Position numbers and translations under genes: made by a program. 48,316 nt of DNA, taken from positions 1-48,316 of the forward strand of contig JACVQK010000020.1 of NCBI GenBank assembly GCA_015661155.1. The letters run 5' to 3'. The DNA is from Dehalococcoidia bacterium (GTDB taxonomy: Bacteria > Chloroflexota > Dehalococcoidia > Lucifugimonadales > UBA2985). Each line of letters begins with the position of its first letter. Position 1 is the stretch's first letter. Positions 25,471-34,584 of the stretch are shown here, piece by piece. The notes under the pieces were generated by a model, which did not search any database, had not been told where the DNA came from, and worked only from the letters and a program-made list of their open reading frames with translations.

Positions 25471-26868
25471 ATGAAGATGGCGTCGACATGGATGAAGGCC
25501 TGGACCCCCGAGGCCCCCCAGTTCTGGGAGGAAACCGGGCGACGGATCGCCTGGCAGACGCTGATAATCACGACCCTGAGTCTCGTCTTCTCCTTTGCCA
25601 CCTGGTTCGTGATGAGCGCAGTGGTGGTCCGTCTCCCCAATGTAGGCTTCCAGTTCAGCACCTTGCAGCTCTTCTGGCTGGGGGCCATGCCCGGCCTGGC
25701 AGGAGGAACGTTACGGATACTTCACACCTTTTTGATTCCCATGTTCGGCACCCGGCACGTCATCACCGTAGCGACGCTGCTGAAGGTTCTGCCGTGCGTG
25801 GGACTGGGCCTGGCCGTCACGAACCCCGGGACGCCGTTCTGGGTCTTCGTCGCGCTGGCGCTCGCCCTCGGCCTCGGGGGCGGAGACTTCTCCTCCCATA
25901 TGCCCAGCACCAGCCTCTTCTTCCCGCGCCGGCTCCAGGGGACGGCGCTGGGCATCCAGGCCGGGATCGGCAACTTCGGCGTCAGCCTGACCCAGTTCGT
26001 CGCTCCCTGGATCATGGGCTTCGCCATCTTCGGCACCCTTCTCGGCGGCTCTCAGACATTTGTCAAGGGTGACGTCACCCGCTCCATCTGGGTTCAGAAT
26101 GCCCTCCTCTGGTTCGTGCCCTTTCTGGTTGTGATGGGCATTGCCGCATGGCTGCTACTGAGGAGCGTACCGGTGCGGGCCACCTTCCGGCAACAACTGG
26201 ATATCTTCAAAGACAAGCACACATGGTTCTGCACCATCACCTATGTCATGACCTTCGGTTCCTTTTCCGGGCTGGCGGCGGCGTTCCCGATGATGATACG
26301 AGCGCTCTATGGCGACTTTCCCGGCGGGCCTGACCCTCTCCGCTACGCATTCTTGGGACCGCTGGTGGGGTCTCTTATGCGGGTCGTCATGGGATGGCCC
26401 TCCGACCGTTGGGGCGGAAGCATCTTCACGCAGCTCGCCGGTGCAGGGCTCATCGTCTGCAGCTTGCTGCTCATTCTGGGCGGGTATCTCGCGCCGACCT
26501 CCCTTGACCAGTTCCCGATGTTTGTCATATTGATGATGCTGCTCTTCTTTTTCGCCGGAACGGGCAACGCCTCTACCTTCAGGCAGTATCCCATCATCTT
26601 TTCTCATTCGCCGCGGCAGGGTGCGGGCGTTCTCGGGTTTTCGGCGGCCATTGCCGCCTACGGTCCCTTCATCTTCTCCGGGGTGATCGGTACATCCATC
26701 GCGGCAACAGGCTCCGCGGTGCCCTTTTTCTGGGGCGCCATCGCCTTCTGGGCGCTCGCCTCTGGCATCAACTGGTGGTTTTACACCCGCCCGGGCAAGG
26801 AACGCTGGGACTTCGGTAGCAAGGGGGGAACATGGTGGGATACAAGAGCGGGAAAGGAGAACCCGTAA
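25471..26868 (+). CDS. narK: NarK2-type nitrate/nitrite major facilitator transporter
   Basis: A 465-residue MFS protein of the nitrate/nitrite porter family. The family signature is clear: RILHTFLIPMFGTR near residue 80 and GLGGGDFSSHMPSTSLFFP followed by RRLQGTALGIQAGIGNFGVS near residues 132-175. A second Gly-rich motif (GFSAAIAAYGPF) occurs in the C-terminal half. It probably imports nitrate or exchanges it for nitrite. AAGGAG precedes the ATG by 5 bases; a second ATG two codons later is equally possible. It is much closer to classical NarK than the first transporter, so the two may have different ions or coupling modes, as in other tandem narK pairs. Confidence 0.93.
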   Translation: MKMASTWMKAWTPEAPQFWEETGRRIAWQTLIITTLSLVFSFATWFVMSAVVVRLPNVGFQFSTLQLFWLGAMPGLAGGTLRILHTFLIPMFGTRHVITVATLLKVLPCVGLGLAVTNPGTPFWVFVALALALGLGGGDFSSHMPSTSLFFPRRLQGTALGIQAGIGNFGVSLTQFVAPWIMGFAIFGTLLGGSQTFVKGDVTRSIWVQNALLWFVPFLVVMGIAAWLLLRSVPVRATFRQQLDIFKDKHTWFCTITYVMTFGSFSGLAAAFPMMIRALYGDFPGGPDPLRYAFLGPLVGSLMRVVMGWPSDRWGGSIFTQLAGAGLIVCSLLLILGGYLAPTSLDQFPMFVILMMLLFFFAGTGNASTFRQYPIIFSHSPRQGAGVLGFSAAIAAYGPFIFSGVIGTSIAATGSAVPFFWGAIAFWALASGINWWFYTRPGKERWDFGSKGGTWWDTRAGKENP

Positions 26869-26912
26869 GGGAGTACAATGGGTCCAGAATCTCAGTTGCA
26901 GGAGAAGTGCAG

Positions 26913-27395
26913 ATGGGAATGAGGGAGCAGAACACTATCACTGAGCTACTTCAGTCGGAACACCGGTGGGTAGACGAGCGTTTCCAGGGGTTCCGGCAGC
27001 ATCTGGCCGAGGGGCGGGTCGACGCAGAGCCTTTCCAGGAAGCTGCCAAAGTTCTCTACCGGCATATCTACCTGGAAGAGGTGATACTCTTCCCGGAGGT
27101 AGAGGCACGAGGCGTGGTAGGCCCAACCGCGGTGATGGCCCAGGAACACGGCGAGATATGGCGACTCTTAGAAGGCATTCAGGACCGTATCCGGCAAAAC
27201 GCCGGGGCTGGCCGTATTCAGGACGCCTTTGATGCCCTCCACAGCCTGCTGGAGGAGCACAACTTCAAGGAGGAAAAGATACTGTATCCCTCCGCGGACA
27301 GGCTCCTGGACAGCGCTCGAGTTGTAGCACAGCTGAAGCAGGCCACCCTACCTGACGGCTGGGTGTGTCTAGCCCTCCAGTCCGGCAGAAGCTGA
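26913..27395 (+). CDS. Hemerythrin-domain protein at the end of the nar cluster
   Basis: The 160-residue helical protein has the hemerythrin pattern of His and acidic residues: SEHRWVDERF near residue 16, LYRHIYLEEVILFPEVE near 48, AQEHGEIWRLL near 76, and LEEHNFKEEKILYP near 115. These would form a non-heme di-iron site able to bind O2 or NO. ATG 26913 follows AGGAG by 8 bases and matches the expected domain start; an earlier GTG is in the end of narK2. It begins 44 bases after narK2 and probably ends the operon. A protective or sensing role against NO or oxygen is inferred from this context. Confidence 0.85.
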   Translation: MGMREQNTITELLQSEHRWVDERFQGFRQHLAEGRVDAEPFQEAAKVLYRHIYLEEVILFPEVEARGVVGPTAVMAQEHGEIWRLLEGIQDRIRQNAGAGRIQDAFDALHSLLEEHNFKEEKILYPSADRLLDSARVVAQLKQATLPDGWVCLALQSGRS

Positions 27396-27543
27396 AATCG
27401 CTCCCTGCCAGTGCTCGCGACGCTCAGATGATGCCACGTGTATGCTGTGTTCGTATACTGACTTCGCCAGGGCCCAGGTCGCCGATGTCCATACCAAGTC
27501 CGGGCGCACCGGCCAATGGGGGATGGCGTGATTGGTCTTACCG

Positions 27544-28452
27544 ATGAGATTTCATGAGCTGTACACGACTGGACACCCAGCCATCTCCTTCGAGATAGTT
27601 CCCCCCAGAACGGCAACGACTCTAGCAGGGATGGAAGAGCGATTGCCGCAGCTCATCGCCCTGTGCCCATCCTTGATAACGGTGACTTACGGAGCGATGG
27701 GCGGCACGCGGGAGCATACTCTGGAGACCGCTTCCAGGATACAGAACGAGTACGGGATGGAGACTGCCCACCACCTGACCTGTGTAGGATTCAGCCGCGA
27801 TGAAATCAATCTCGTACTGGAGGATATCCGAAACCACAACATCTCGAACATCGTGGCCCTTCGAGGAGACCCTCCACAAGGGGAGACGGGGTTTACGTGG
27901 CCCAGGGATGGTTACAGCCACGGCAATCAGCTGGTAGAGCATATCAGCCGCTTTGGCGGATTCGGCATCGCCGTGGCGGGCCACCCGGAAAAGCACCTCG
28001 AAGCCCCCGATTCCAAGACGGACCTGCAAAACCTGAAACGCAAGGTGGATAGTGGTGCTGACGCGGTCATTACCCAGCTATTCTTCGACAACCGCATCTT
28101 CTATGACTTCGTAGAGCGGTGCCGTGCCATAGGCATCCATCAGCCCATCATCCCCGGACTTCTGCCAATCCTGGGCATGGAGCAGATCAAGCGCATCACC
28201 GGCATGTGCGGTGCGACCATTCCTGATGAGCTCTTTCGTCAGCTACAGAAGGCAGGGGACGACGAGGAACGGGTACATGAAATCGGCATAACGCACACAG
28301 CAAACCAGGCCCTGGACTTGTTGCGCCAGGGGGTCAAGGGCATTCACTTCTACGTGCCGAACCCACACTTCCCCATGGGCGAAATCATGGAGCGCATAAA
28401 GCCAGCACTATCCGGGAGCGAAGGGGTGGTGGTGGCAGAGGGGTTGGGGTAG
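27544..28452 (+). CDS. metF: Methylenetetrahydrofolate reductase (MetF)
   Basis: MetF reduces methylene-THF to methyl-THF with FAD, supplying methyl groups for methionine or C1 pathways. The 302-residue protein has SFEIVPPRTATTLAGMEERL at residues 16-35, VTYGAMGGTREHTLE (substrate loop), HLTCVGFSRDEI, NIVALRGDPPQG and GADAVITQLFFDN. The C-terminus ends with KGIHFYVPNPHFP. Start choice: MRFHELYTTGHPAISFE matches the usual N-terminus, but only a weak site precedes it; TTG 27532, behind GGGGGA, is an alternative giving four extra residues. It lies about 150 bases after the hemerythrin gene and is followed by a repeat. Confidence 0.92.
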   Translation: MRFHELYTTGHPAISFEIVPPRTATTLAGMEERLPQLIALCPSLITVTYGAMGGTREHTLETASRIQNEYGMETAHHLTCVGFSRDEINLVLEDIRNHNISNIVALRGDPPQGETGFTWPRDGYSHGNQLVEHISRFGGFGIAVAGHPEKHLEAPDSKTDLQNLKRKVDSGADAVITQLFFDNRIFYDFVERCRAIGIHQPIIPGLLPILGMEQIKRITGMCGATIPDELFRQLQKAGDDEERVHEIGITHTANQALDLLRQGVKGIHFYVPNPHFPMGEIMERIKPALSGSEGVVVAEGLG

Positions 28453-28648
28453 AGCGCGAGCTGAGGTGAGCGGTAAGGAGGAGTCCAGAGGGGCTACGCC
28501 CCTTTGCTGGGGGTCTGGGGGTGTCCCCCCAGACTGGGCTGAGCCCAGACCCACACCTCACGAACCGTAGAACATGGTCAGACCAGGGCAGCGACAGTTG
28601 ATTGCGGGTGCAGGGGGATGGTCGAAAGGGTTTTTCAGCACCCTGCTA
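28453..28648. repeat. Composite palindromic element, copy 2 (between metF and TauE-like gene)
   Basis: From left to right it holds an AGGGGCTACGCCCCT hairpin, the CTGGGGGTGTCCCCCCAG hairpin, CTGGGCTGAGCCCAG, the CCCACACC block with GAACCGTAGAACATGGTCAG (28531-28615), and the right end GTTTTTCAGCACCCTGCTA. The final CTA (28646-28648) is the TAG stop of the minus-strand TauE-like gene. The left end next to metF is degenerate. Confidence 0.8.
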
Positions 28649-29414
28649 AACCATCCCTGACACGATCTGGCGTACTCCCCCGGCCACCAGCGCCAGGGAT
28701 AGACCCCACATCACGAACCTGTGGTTGACCCTACCGGACAGGTAAACGCCTAGCTGGGCCCCCAGAATGGCTCCAATGCCCACCAGGCCCGTCCTTCTCC
28801 ACCCCTGGCGGAACTGGCCGGTGAAGACGTGCACCAGAACGCCGGCCAGGGCGGTGAAGATCACCGTGAATTGGGAGGTGGCCGTGGCTATGGCCGTAGG
28901 GACTTTTAGCAACCCTATCAACAGGGGCAGCTCCACAATACCCCCACCTATGCCAAAGAAGCCGGAGACAAAGCCAGCTAGAGGACTCAGAAGGACCAGT
29001 GCGGGCTCGTTTACGCGGAAAAGGTACGAGCTTCGTGCCCCGCCAGAACATGTACAACGCGCCAAGGAGCATGACGAAGCCAAATATCAGCTCGAACTGG
29101 CTTCTGCTGACAAATCGGGTTAGCAGAGCGCCCGCGACTCCCGCTGGAACTGCGCCGATGGCTAACAGAGTGCCCGTCCGAATATCGATGCGACCCTGGC
29201 GGTGGTAGCCCCATGTGCCGGATGTAGCGTTAAGGAAGACGACAGCCAGAGAGATGCCGGTGACGGTGGTAGGAGAGGATGCGGGGAAAAGGAGAAGGAG
29301 CACCGGCACCAGGATGAATCCCCCGCCAACTCCCAGGAGCGTCCCGAAGGCTCCTGCGGCAACACCCAGCAGAGGTAGCCCGACCAGGTGATACGCCGTC
29401 AGGTCAGCGGGCAT
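28646..29414 (-). pseudogene. TauE/SafE-type sulfite or anion permease, frameshifted
   Basis: Two overlapping frames together make a normal TauE/SafE protein of about 256 residues. The first half (29414 leftward) has GTLLGVGGGFILVPVLLLLFP and VTGISLAVVFLNATSG; the second half has SPLAGFVSGFFGIGGGIVEL, PLLIGLLKVPTAIATATSQF and ends in VSGMV. The frame changes by one base in the linker, around 29000-29030, near a CTTTTCC run. The family exports or imports sulfite and other anions through the membrane with two GxGGG helices; both are intact. It could be a true pseudogene or a one-base sequence error. Its stop codon is formed by the end of a repeat element. Confidence 0.75.
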
Positions 29415-29440
29415 ACCCGCATTCTAGGGTATTCGACTCT

Positions 29441-29600
29441 CGTGGTCAAGCTCACCATGAGCGGGTCGGGAGGCAGGCGCTGTTTACCACGGGTGAGAGA
29501 AAGCCCTGTCATTCTGAAGGAGCGTAGCGAGTGAAGAATGACAGGGAAGGACTCAGCATGACATTCCTCTCTCTTCGCTCATCATGAGCTTGTCGAAGGG
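29441..29600. repeat. Inverted-repeat element with a CATTCT palindrome core
   Basis: The ends GGTCAAGCTCACCATGAGCG (left) and, reversed from the right, TTCGACAAGCTCATGATGAG are inverted copies. The core is CCCTGTCATTCT paired perfectly with AGAATGACAGGG (29504-29546) around a 19-base loop GAAGGAGCGTAGCGAGTGA. It lies between hemW and the TauE-like gene. A solitary end-like copy is found at 5211-5236. This type of motif is common as dispersed repeats in Chloroflexota, as I recall. Confidence 0.7.
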
Positions 29601-29615
29601 CATGGGCGGGCGAGC

Positions 29616-30780
29616 CTACCCCCCAAAGAACCGCAGAAACACCTCATTCCCCAGCAGTCGCCCTCGCGGGGTGAGGCGCAGCGCCCCCTCCGCCTGCTCC
29701 ACCAGGCCCAGGGAGGTCACATCCTGCACCTGCTCCCCATACACCGAGGAGAGGCTTCTCCCAAAGCGGCGGGCAAACCCCTCCGGGTCTATCCCCTCCT
29801 CCAGGCGCAGCCCCAGCATCATGGTCTCCGCCATCTCCAGCCTCTCGTCGATGGTCTCGATTCCCTCCACCGTGGGCACCTGGGACAGGGCCTCTGGGGA
29901 GATGCCGTTGGCGACGGAAGGTGGTGAAGGGGTGTCACCGAGACGGCGCACGTACTCCTGGGGCGAAAGGGTGTTGTGGAAACGCCATTTGCCCAAATAT
30001 GAGTGCGCTCCCGGCCCCACTCCCAGATATGGCTGGTTGCGCCAGTAGGTCAGGTTGTGGCGGCTCTCTTTGCCGGGTCTGGCCCAGTTGGATATCTCGT
30101 AGTGGCGGTATCCGGCCTGCTCCAGCAGCTCCTCAGCCATCTGGTACATATCCGCCGCCAGGTCGGGGTCGGGCTGGGGCACTTGCCCCAGCCCGACCTG
30201 CCGCTCCAGGGGTGTGCCATCTTCCAGGGTCAGGCAGTAGATGGAGAGGTGCTCCGGCGACAGGGACAGCACCCTCTCCAGGGTATCCCGCCAGCCTTCC
30301 AGGGTCTGATAGGGGATGCCGTACATCAGGTCCATGCTGATGTTGGCGAATCCCGCTCCTCTTGCCGCTCTGTATGCCTCCACCGCCTCCTGAGCCGAGT
30401 GCCTTCTGCCCAGGACCTTCAGCAGGGGGTCTTCCAGGCTCTGCACCCCTATGCTCAGACGGTTGACGCCCAGGGCCAGGAGAGAGCGCCCGTGCCAGGG
30501 TAATCTCTGCGCCAGGTGCAACCTGGAAGGCGCAAAGCGCCGCCTCCAGGATTGAGGCGATATTCTGCGGTGATATGTAGGAGGGCGTGCCACCGCCGAA
30601 GAAGAGGGTGGTCACCCCGGGTTTGCCCAGGGCTGCTCCCCAGAGGCCCATCTCACCGGCCAGTGACCTGACATAACTTGGCACCAGGGCTTCCATGCCG
30701 GAGTAGGTGTTGAAGTCGCAGTAGGGACACCTGCTCTTGCAGAAGGGTATGTGAATGTAGAGGGCTATCGCCCCTGGCAA
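29616..30780 (-). pseudogene. hemW: HemW-like radical SAM protein, frameshifted and missing its EANPGT segment
   Basis: HemW is a heme chaperone related to coproporphyrinogen oxidase HemN. The N-terminal part shows ALYIHIPFCKSRCPYCDF with the radical SAM CxxxCxxC, and TLFFGGGTPSYI. The C-terminal part in another frame has LGVNRLSIGVQS, NISMDLMYGIPYQT, HYEISNWARPG and HNLTYWRNQPYLGVGPGAHS. Between them the conserved EANPGT stretch is absent: GAEITL is followed by about 16 bases and then LALGVNRLS in a different frame. A PGT-coding CCTGGCACG is present in the third frame, so more than one indel is likely. The start codon is also unclear (TTG 30780 proposed), because a repeat element lies upstream. 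Confidence 0.75.
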
Positions 30781-30803
30781 GGGCAGGGCGTGCCCTGCAT
30801 GTA

Positions 30804-30948
30804 TAGGCTGATGAAAAGGGAGATGTGCAGAGGGGCGTAGCCCCTTTGCCGGGGGTTTGGGGGTGTCCCCCAGATTCAAATTCCTCCCCCTTCCTGGCCA
30901 GGAAGGGGGACAGGGGGATGGTCGAAAGGGTTCTTCATCAGCCTGCTA
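30804..30948. repeat. TA-flanked palindromic element, copy 3 (hemW/ychF junction)
   Basis: Left end TAGGCTGATGAAAAGGGAG, right end reversed CTAGCAGGCTGATGAAGAAC. Inside are hairpins AGGGGCGTAGCCCCT, CTGGGGGTGTCCCCCAG and a perfect palindrome with arm CCCCCTTCCTGG (about 30887-30910). The orientation is opposite to copies 1, 4, 5 and 6. The terminal CTA at 30946-30948 forms the ychF stop codon (TAG). The left end lies 24 bases before the proposed hemW start. Confidence 0.85.
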
Positions 30949-32046
30949 GACGTTGAAGAGGAAGGTGATGACATCGCCGTCCTGGACCTGGTAGGTCTTG
31001 CCCTCCAGGCGAAGCAGACCCTTCTTCCTCGCCTCGGCCAGGCTGCCGCACCGGGCCATGTCGTCAAAGGAGATCACCTCGGCGCGAATGAATCCCCGCT
31101 CTATATCGGAGTGAATCTTCCCCGCGGCCCGCACTGCCGGTGTGTTGCAGGGTATGGTCCACGCCTTCACCTCGTCTGGGCCGACGGTAAAGAAGGATAT
31201 GAGGCCCAGCAAGGCGTAAGAGAGGCGGATGCCCCGGCTGAGTCCCGACTCGCCCGGCCCCATGGCTTTGCGAAACTCCGCTTCCTCTCCCTCCTCCATC
31301 TCGGCCAGCTCCATCTCCAGCTTGCCGCAAAGGGCGGCCACCTCCACTCCCGGCCTGGCGTACTGTCCCCTCAGCTTCTCCTCCAGCTCCGCTGCCTGGG
31401 GCACGTCCTCCTCTCCGATGTTCCAAACGATAAGCATCGGCTTTGCCGTAAGGAACTGAAAGTTCTCCAGGAGCTTGGCTCCCTCGGCAGATAGCTGCTG
31501 TTCACGTATGGGCATCTCTCTCCCCAGCTCACCCTTGATCCTGTCCAGGATCGCGTGCTCCCGTTGCTTGGCCTCCCTTTCGCTGGCCTTGGCACTCTTT
31601 AGCTCACTCCCAAGGCGCTCCACCCTGCGCTCCAGGATAGCCAGGTCGGCGAAGGCCAGCTCCATGTCCATGGAGACCAGGTCCCGGTGGGGATCGACGT
31701 TCCCCTCTACGTGGGGCACCGAGGGGTTGGGGAAGGCCCTGACCACGTGAAGGAGGGCGTCTGTCCTTTGCAGCAGATTGAGGAACTCTCCTGTGATGCC
31801 CTGGGAGCGCGTTAGCCCCTCGGGAGTTCCCGGGAAGTCTATGTACCTGACCTCCGCCGGCACCGTCCTGCGGGGGTTAAATATATCCACCAGGATTTTC
31901 AACCTGGGGTCAGGGACCTTGGCTACTCCCAGATTTGGCTTGGCGGTCGAAGCAGAAAAGGGGGAAATATCCGCACTGCCCCTGCTCAGGGCGTTGAAGA
32001 CGGTGGTCTTGCCGCTCTTGGGTAGCCCGACAATCCCTATCTCCAC
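30946..32046 (-). CDS. ychF: Ribosome-associated GTPase/ATPase YchF (OLA1 family)
   Basis: YchF is an Obg-related P-loop protein that prefers ATP and binds ribosomes. The 366 residues fit the family. The P-loop is GLPKSGKTTVFNAL at residues 7-20; DFPG (G3) is near residue 72; the helical coiled-coil insert (LERRVERLGSELKSAKASER) lies in the middle; WNIGEED is in the specificity region where GTPases have NKxD. The C-terminal TGS domain (VKAWTIPCNTPAVRAAGKIHS to DVITFLFNV) is complete. The GTG start is 10 bases after the kinase stop. The stop codon lies in a repeat end. Confidence 0.95.
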   Translation of the reverse strand: MEIGIVGLPKSGKTTVFNALSRGSADISPFSASTAKPNLGVAKVPDPRLKILVDIFNPRRTVPAEVRYIDFPGTPEGLTRSQGITGEFLNLLQRTDALLHVVRAFPNPSVPHVEGNVDPHRDLVSMDMELAFADLAILERRVERLGSELKSAKASEREAKQREHAILDRIKGELGREMPIREQQLSAEGAKLLENFQFLTAKPMLIVWNIGEEDVPQAAELEEKLRGQYARPGVEVAALCGKLEMELAEMEEGEEAEFRKAMGPGESGLSRGIRLSYALLGLISFFTVGPDEVKAWTIPCNTPAVRAAGKIHSDIERGFIRAEVISFDDMARCGSLAEARKKGLLRLEGKTYQVQDGDVITFLFNV

Positions 32047-32055
32047 TTCATGGTC

Positions 32056-34512
32056 TCACTCAATGGCGTAGAGGGTGCCGTCTCTGGAAGCCAGGTAGAG
32101 GGTGCCTCCGGCCACCACGGGGGTGGAGGTCTGGCCTCTGGCGATTTGCATCACCCACTGCTCTTCGCCACTACCCGTGTCTATGGCGTGGAGCCGTCCA
32201 TCTCCGTCGCCCACCAGAAGGACGTCACCCACAAGGGTAGGAGCGGAGAGGTAGACGCTCCCCGATTTGGAGGTCAAGCGCCCCTCTTCCCCCGTCATCG
32301 CGGGCACTGCCTGCTCGTCGACTTCTTCCTGTCCCTCGACTCTAATCGTAATGCTAGGAACCGTAATGGTAGGAACGGTGGGAGCAGAGGGGTAGTCGCC
32401 CCCCAATTTGAAGGTCCAGCGCACCTTTCCCGTCGTCCTGTCGAGGGCGTGGAGCCTGCCCTCGTTGCTGGAGATGTAGAGGGTGTCTTCATCGGCCGTG
32501 GGGGTGGTCACGAGAGTGCCGCCCAGGGGGGTGATCCATTTCAACCCCTTGGGCGCTCCGGGGTAGCCCATCATGCCCCAGAGATACAGCTGTATCCTTG
32601 TGTTATACCAGCCCTTGGCCAAAGGCACCTCCTTTTCCCTCAGGTCCAGGGAGTACGCCCTTCCGTTACTGGCCACGCCATAGACGGAGTCACCGACAAC
32701 CAGGGGAGAGCCCTCGATTCTCCCTCCAATATCCCCGAAGACGAAGCGCCTCTTGCCCGTACCGATGTCATACAAATGCACCGCTCCATCCACGGAGCTC
32801 ACCACCAGGATGTCACCTGCCAGGGCGGGGGTATTGACGATTCCACCCGTGGCAGTGTGACTCCATCGCCTCTCTCCCGTCATGGCGTCCAGGGCGTAGA
32901 CATGGCCGCCTCCGGAGCCGATGTACACTACACCGTCATGCACTATGGGGGAGCCCATTATCATGGTTTGGGCTTCAAACTGCCACCGCTTTTCACCGGT
33001 ATCGGCGTCCAGGGCAGTGACCGTGCTGTCCAGACCCCCGTAGAACAGCAGGTCCCCCGCGACCGCAGGAGAGGAGTATATGACCCCTGAGCCCCTGTAC
33101 TCCCATAGCTGGCTTCCTGTGGCCTCGTCCAGGGCCACCACTCGTCCGTCGTAGGTGGTGAAATAGACTCTGCCCCCCTGTATCGCGGGAGTGGACACCA
33201 TGGAGCCGGAGGTTTTGACGGCCCACCTTACCCGGCCGACAAAGGCTCCACCCTCTCCTGGCACGGGGCCAGGACCGCTCAAGTTCCGAGTGGACATGGC
33301 CCACTCCCCGATGCCGGACGCGGAGTTGATGGTGGAAGAGGGAGTTGGCAGGGGAGGAACGGTAAGCTCTAAGGAGTAGATTGCAAGGAAGACGACCACG
33401 GCCACCGAGACGGTGGCCAGAAGGGCACGCCGTATTATCGTGGTCCTTCTCCACCTTCGGAGACGTTCCTCTGTCGTGAGTGCCTTGTCCCCTGGTGCCG
33501 CTGCCACCCGCCTCCAGACGCCCCGGCAGTTGGAGCACCACACTGCACCCGCAGGGTTGCTCTGGCCGCAGAGCATGCAGAGGACCATGGGGCCCTCCTC
33601 TGGCGAGGGCATTGCCTTTTCCTGCTCTGTGCCAGGAAGTCTCCCCCGCATATCTGTCCCTCCGGTGGCGGCAAAAAGCGCAGATATGGGCTCGAGGGCG
33701 GGCGCTTCCGCCTCTAAGGCTCTGACAAACTCCCCTGGAGTCTCGTAGCGTCTCTCCGGGTGGAGGGCCAGCGCCTTGAGGATGATGGAGTCCAGCTTCG
33801 GCGAGATGTCGGGGTTTACCCGGCTGGGCAGAGGGGGTGAGGAGGTAAGCTGCCGGGTCAGCACCGTGGCCGCCTCCAGGGCGTTGAAGGGCACCGTGCC
33901 CGCCAGCATATCGTATAGAAGCACTCCCAGCGAGTAGATGTCGGAGCGAAGGTTGGGAGGAGAGCCCTGGGACCGCTCGGGGGCCGTGTACATGGGCAGG
34001 GGAGTCCCAAGAGAGTACCTCATTCCCCGGGGCACACCATCTCCCAGAAGGGCCATGCCGAAATCGCTCAACATGACCCGCCCCGTCTCGGGGTCCAGGA
34101 AGATGTTGCCGGGCTTGATGTCCCCGTGACTTACCCCTTCGCGATGTGCCGCCTCTACGGCCCCGGCCACCTGTCTCAGGATGACCATGGCCCAGGCCAG
34201 GGGAATGGGCTGTTGAAGCCACTGCCTCAGGGTAGGCCAGGACACGTATTGCATCGCCACCCAGTGCAGCGGCCCCTCTGATCCCGCGGCGTACACGGGT
34301 AGAATATTGGGGTGCCTTAGCCTGGACACCCGCTCCATCTCCCGGGAGAAACTCTCCATAAGGGCTTCATCGGTGGATATGTAGGGGCGGATGACCTTCA
34401 AAACCACCTCCCGCCGCGGGAGTGGCTCCTCAGCCCGATACACTGTCCCCAGCCCGGAGCTGCCCAACTGCTCCAGGAGCACGTAATCTTTTATGGTCCT
34501 TTGCATTTGCAT
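32056..34512 (-). CDS. Membrane Ser/Thr protein kinase with zinc ribbon and PQQ-type propeller
   Basis: An 818-residue sensor kinase. Residues 8-270 form a Hanks-type kinase: LGSSGLGTVYRA, VVLKVI (Lys), catalytic loop HGDIKPGN where most have HRDLKPEN, DFGMALLG, and APERSQG. Residues about 302-325 form a zinc ribbon (CMLCGQ and CSNCRG). A single membrane helix follows near residues 355-375, and residues about 415-815 are a chain of PQQ-like propeller repeats (several ALDxxTGxxxW units such as VVALDEATGSQLWEY and VYALDAMTGERRWSH). The propeller is expected outside the cell as a sensor or protein-binding module. The gene is cotranscribed with ychF (10 bases apart). Start ATG 34512 lacks a strong ribosome binding site. 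Confidence 0.92.
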   Translation of the reverse strand: MQMQRTIKDYVLLEQLGSSGLGTVYRAEEPLPRREVVLKVIRPYISTDEALMESFSREMERVSRLRHPNILPVYAAGSEGPLHWVAMQYVSWPTLRQWLQQPIPLAWAMVILRQVAGAVEAAHREGVSHGDIKPGNIFLDPETGRVMLSDFGMALLGDGVPRGMRYSLGTPLPMYTAPERSQGSPPNLRSDIYSLGVLLYDMLAGTVPFNALEAATVLTRQLTSSPPLPSRVNPDISPKLDSIILKALALHPERRYETPGEFVRALEAEAPALEPISALFAATGGTDMRGRLPGTEQEKAMPSPEEGPMVLCMLCGQSNPAGAVWCSNCRGVWRRVAAAPGDKALTTEERLRRWRRTTIIRRALLATVSVAVVVFLAIYSLELTVPPLPTPSSTINSASGIGEWAMSTRNLSGPGPVPGEGGAFVGRVRWAVKTSGSMVSTPAIQGGRVYFTTYDGRVVALDEATGSQLWEYRGSGVIYSSPAVAGDLLFYGGLDSTVTALDADTGEKRWQFEAQTMIMGSPIVHDGVVYIGSGGGHVYALDAMTGERRWSHTATGGIVNTPALAGDILVVSSVDGAVHLYDIGTGKRRFVFGDIGGRIEGSPLVVGDSVYGVASNGRAYSLDLREKEVPLAKGWYNTRIQLYLWGMMGYPGAPKGLKWITPLGGTLVTTPTADEDTLYISSNEGRLHALDRTTGKVRWTFKLGGDYPSAPTVPTITVPSITIRVEGQEEVDEQAVPAMTGEEGRLTSKSGSVYLSAPTLVGDVLLVGDGDGRLHAIDTGSGEEQWVMQIARGQTSTPVVAGGTLYLASRDGTLYAIE

Positions 34513-34584
34513 TGCGGCTCCTCTCGAACTTCAGCGGATTCCTCTCGAGGAGGAAGAGGAAGGGCCGGCGATGGGGACGGCATC

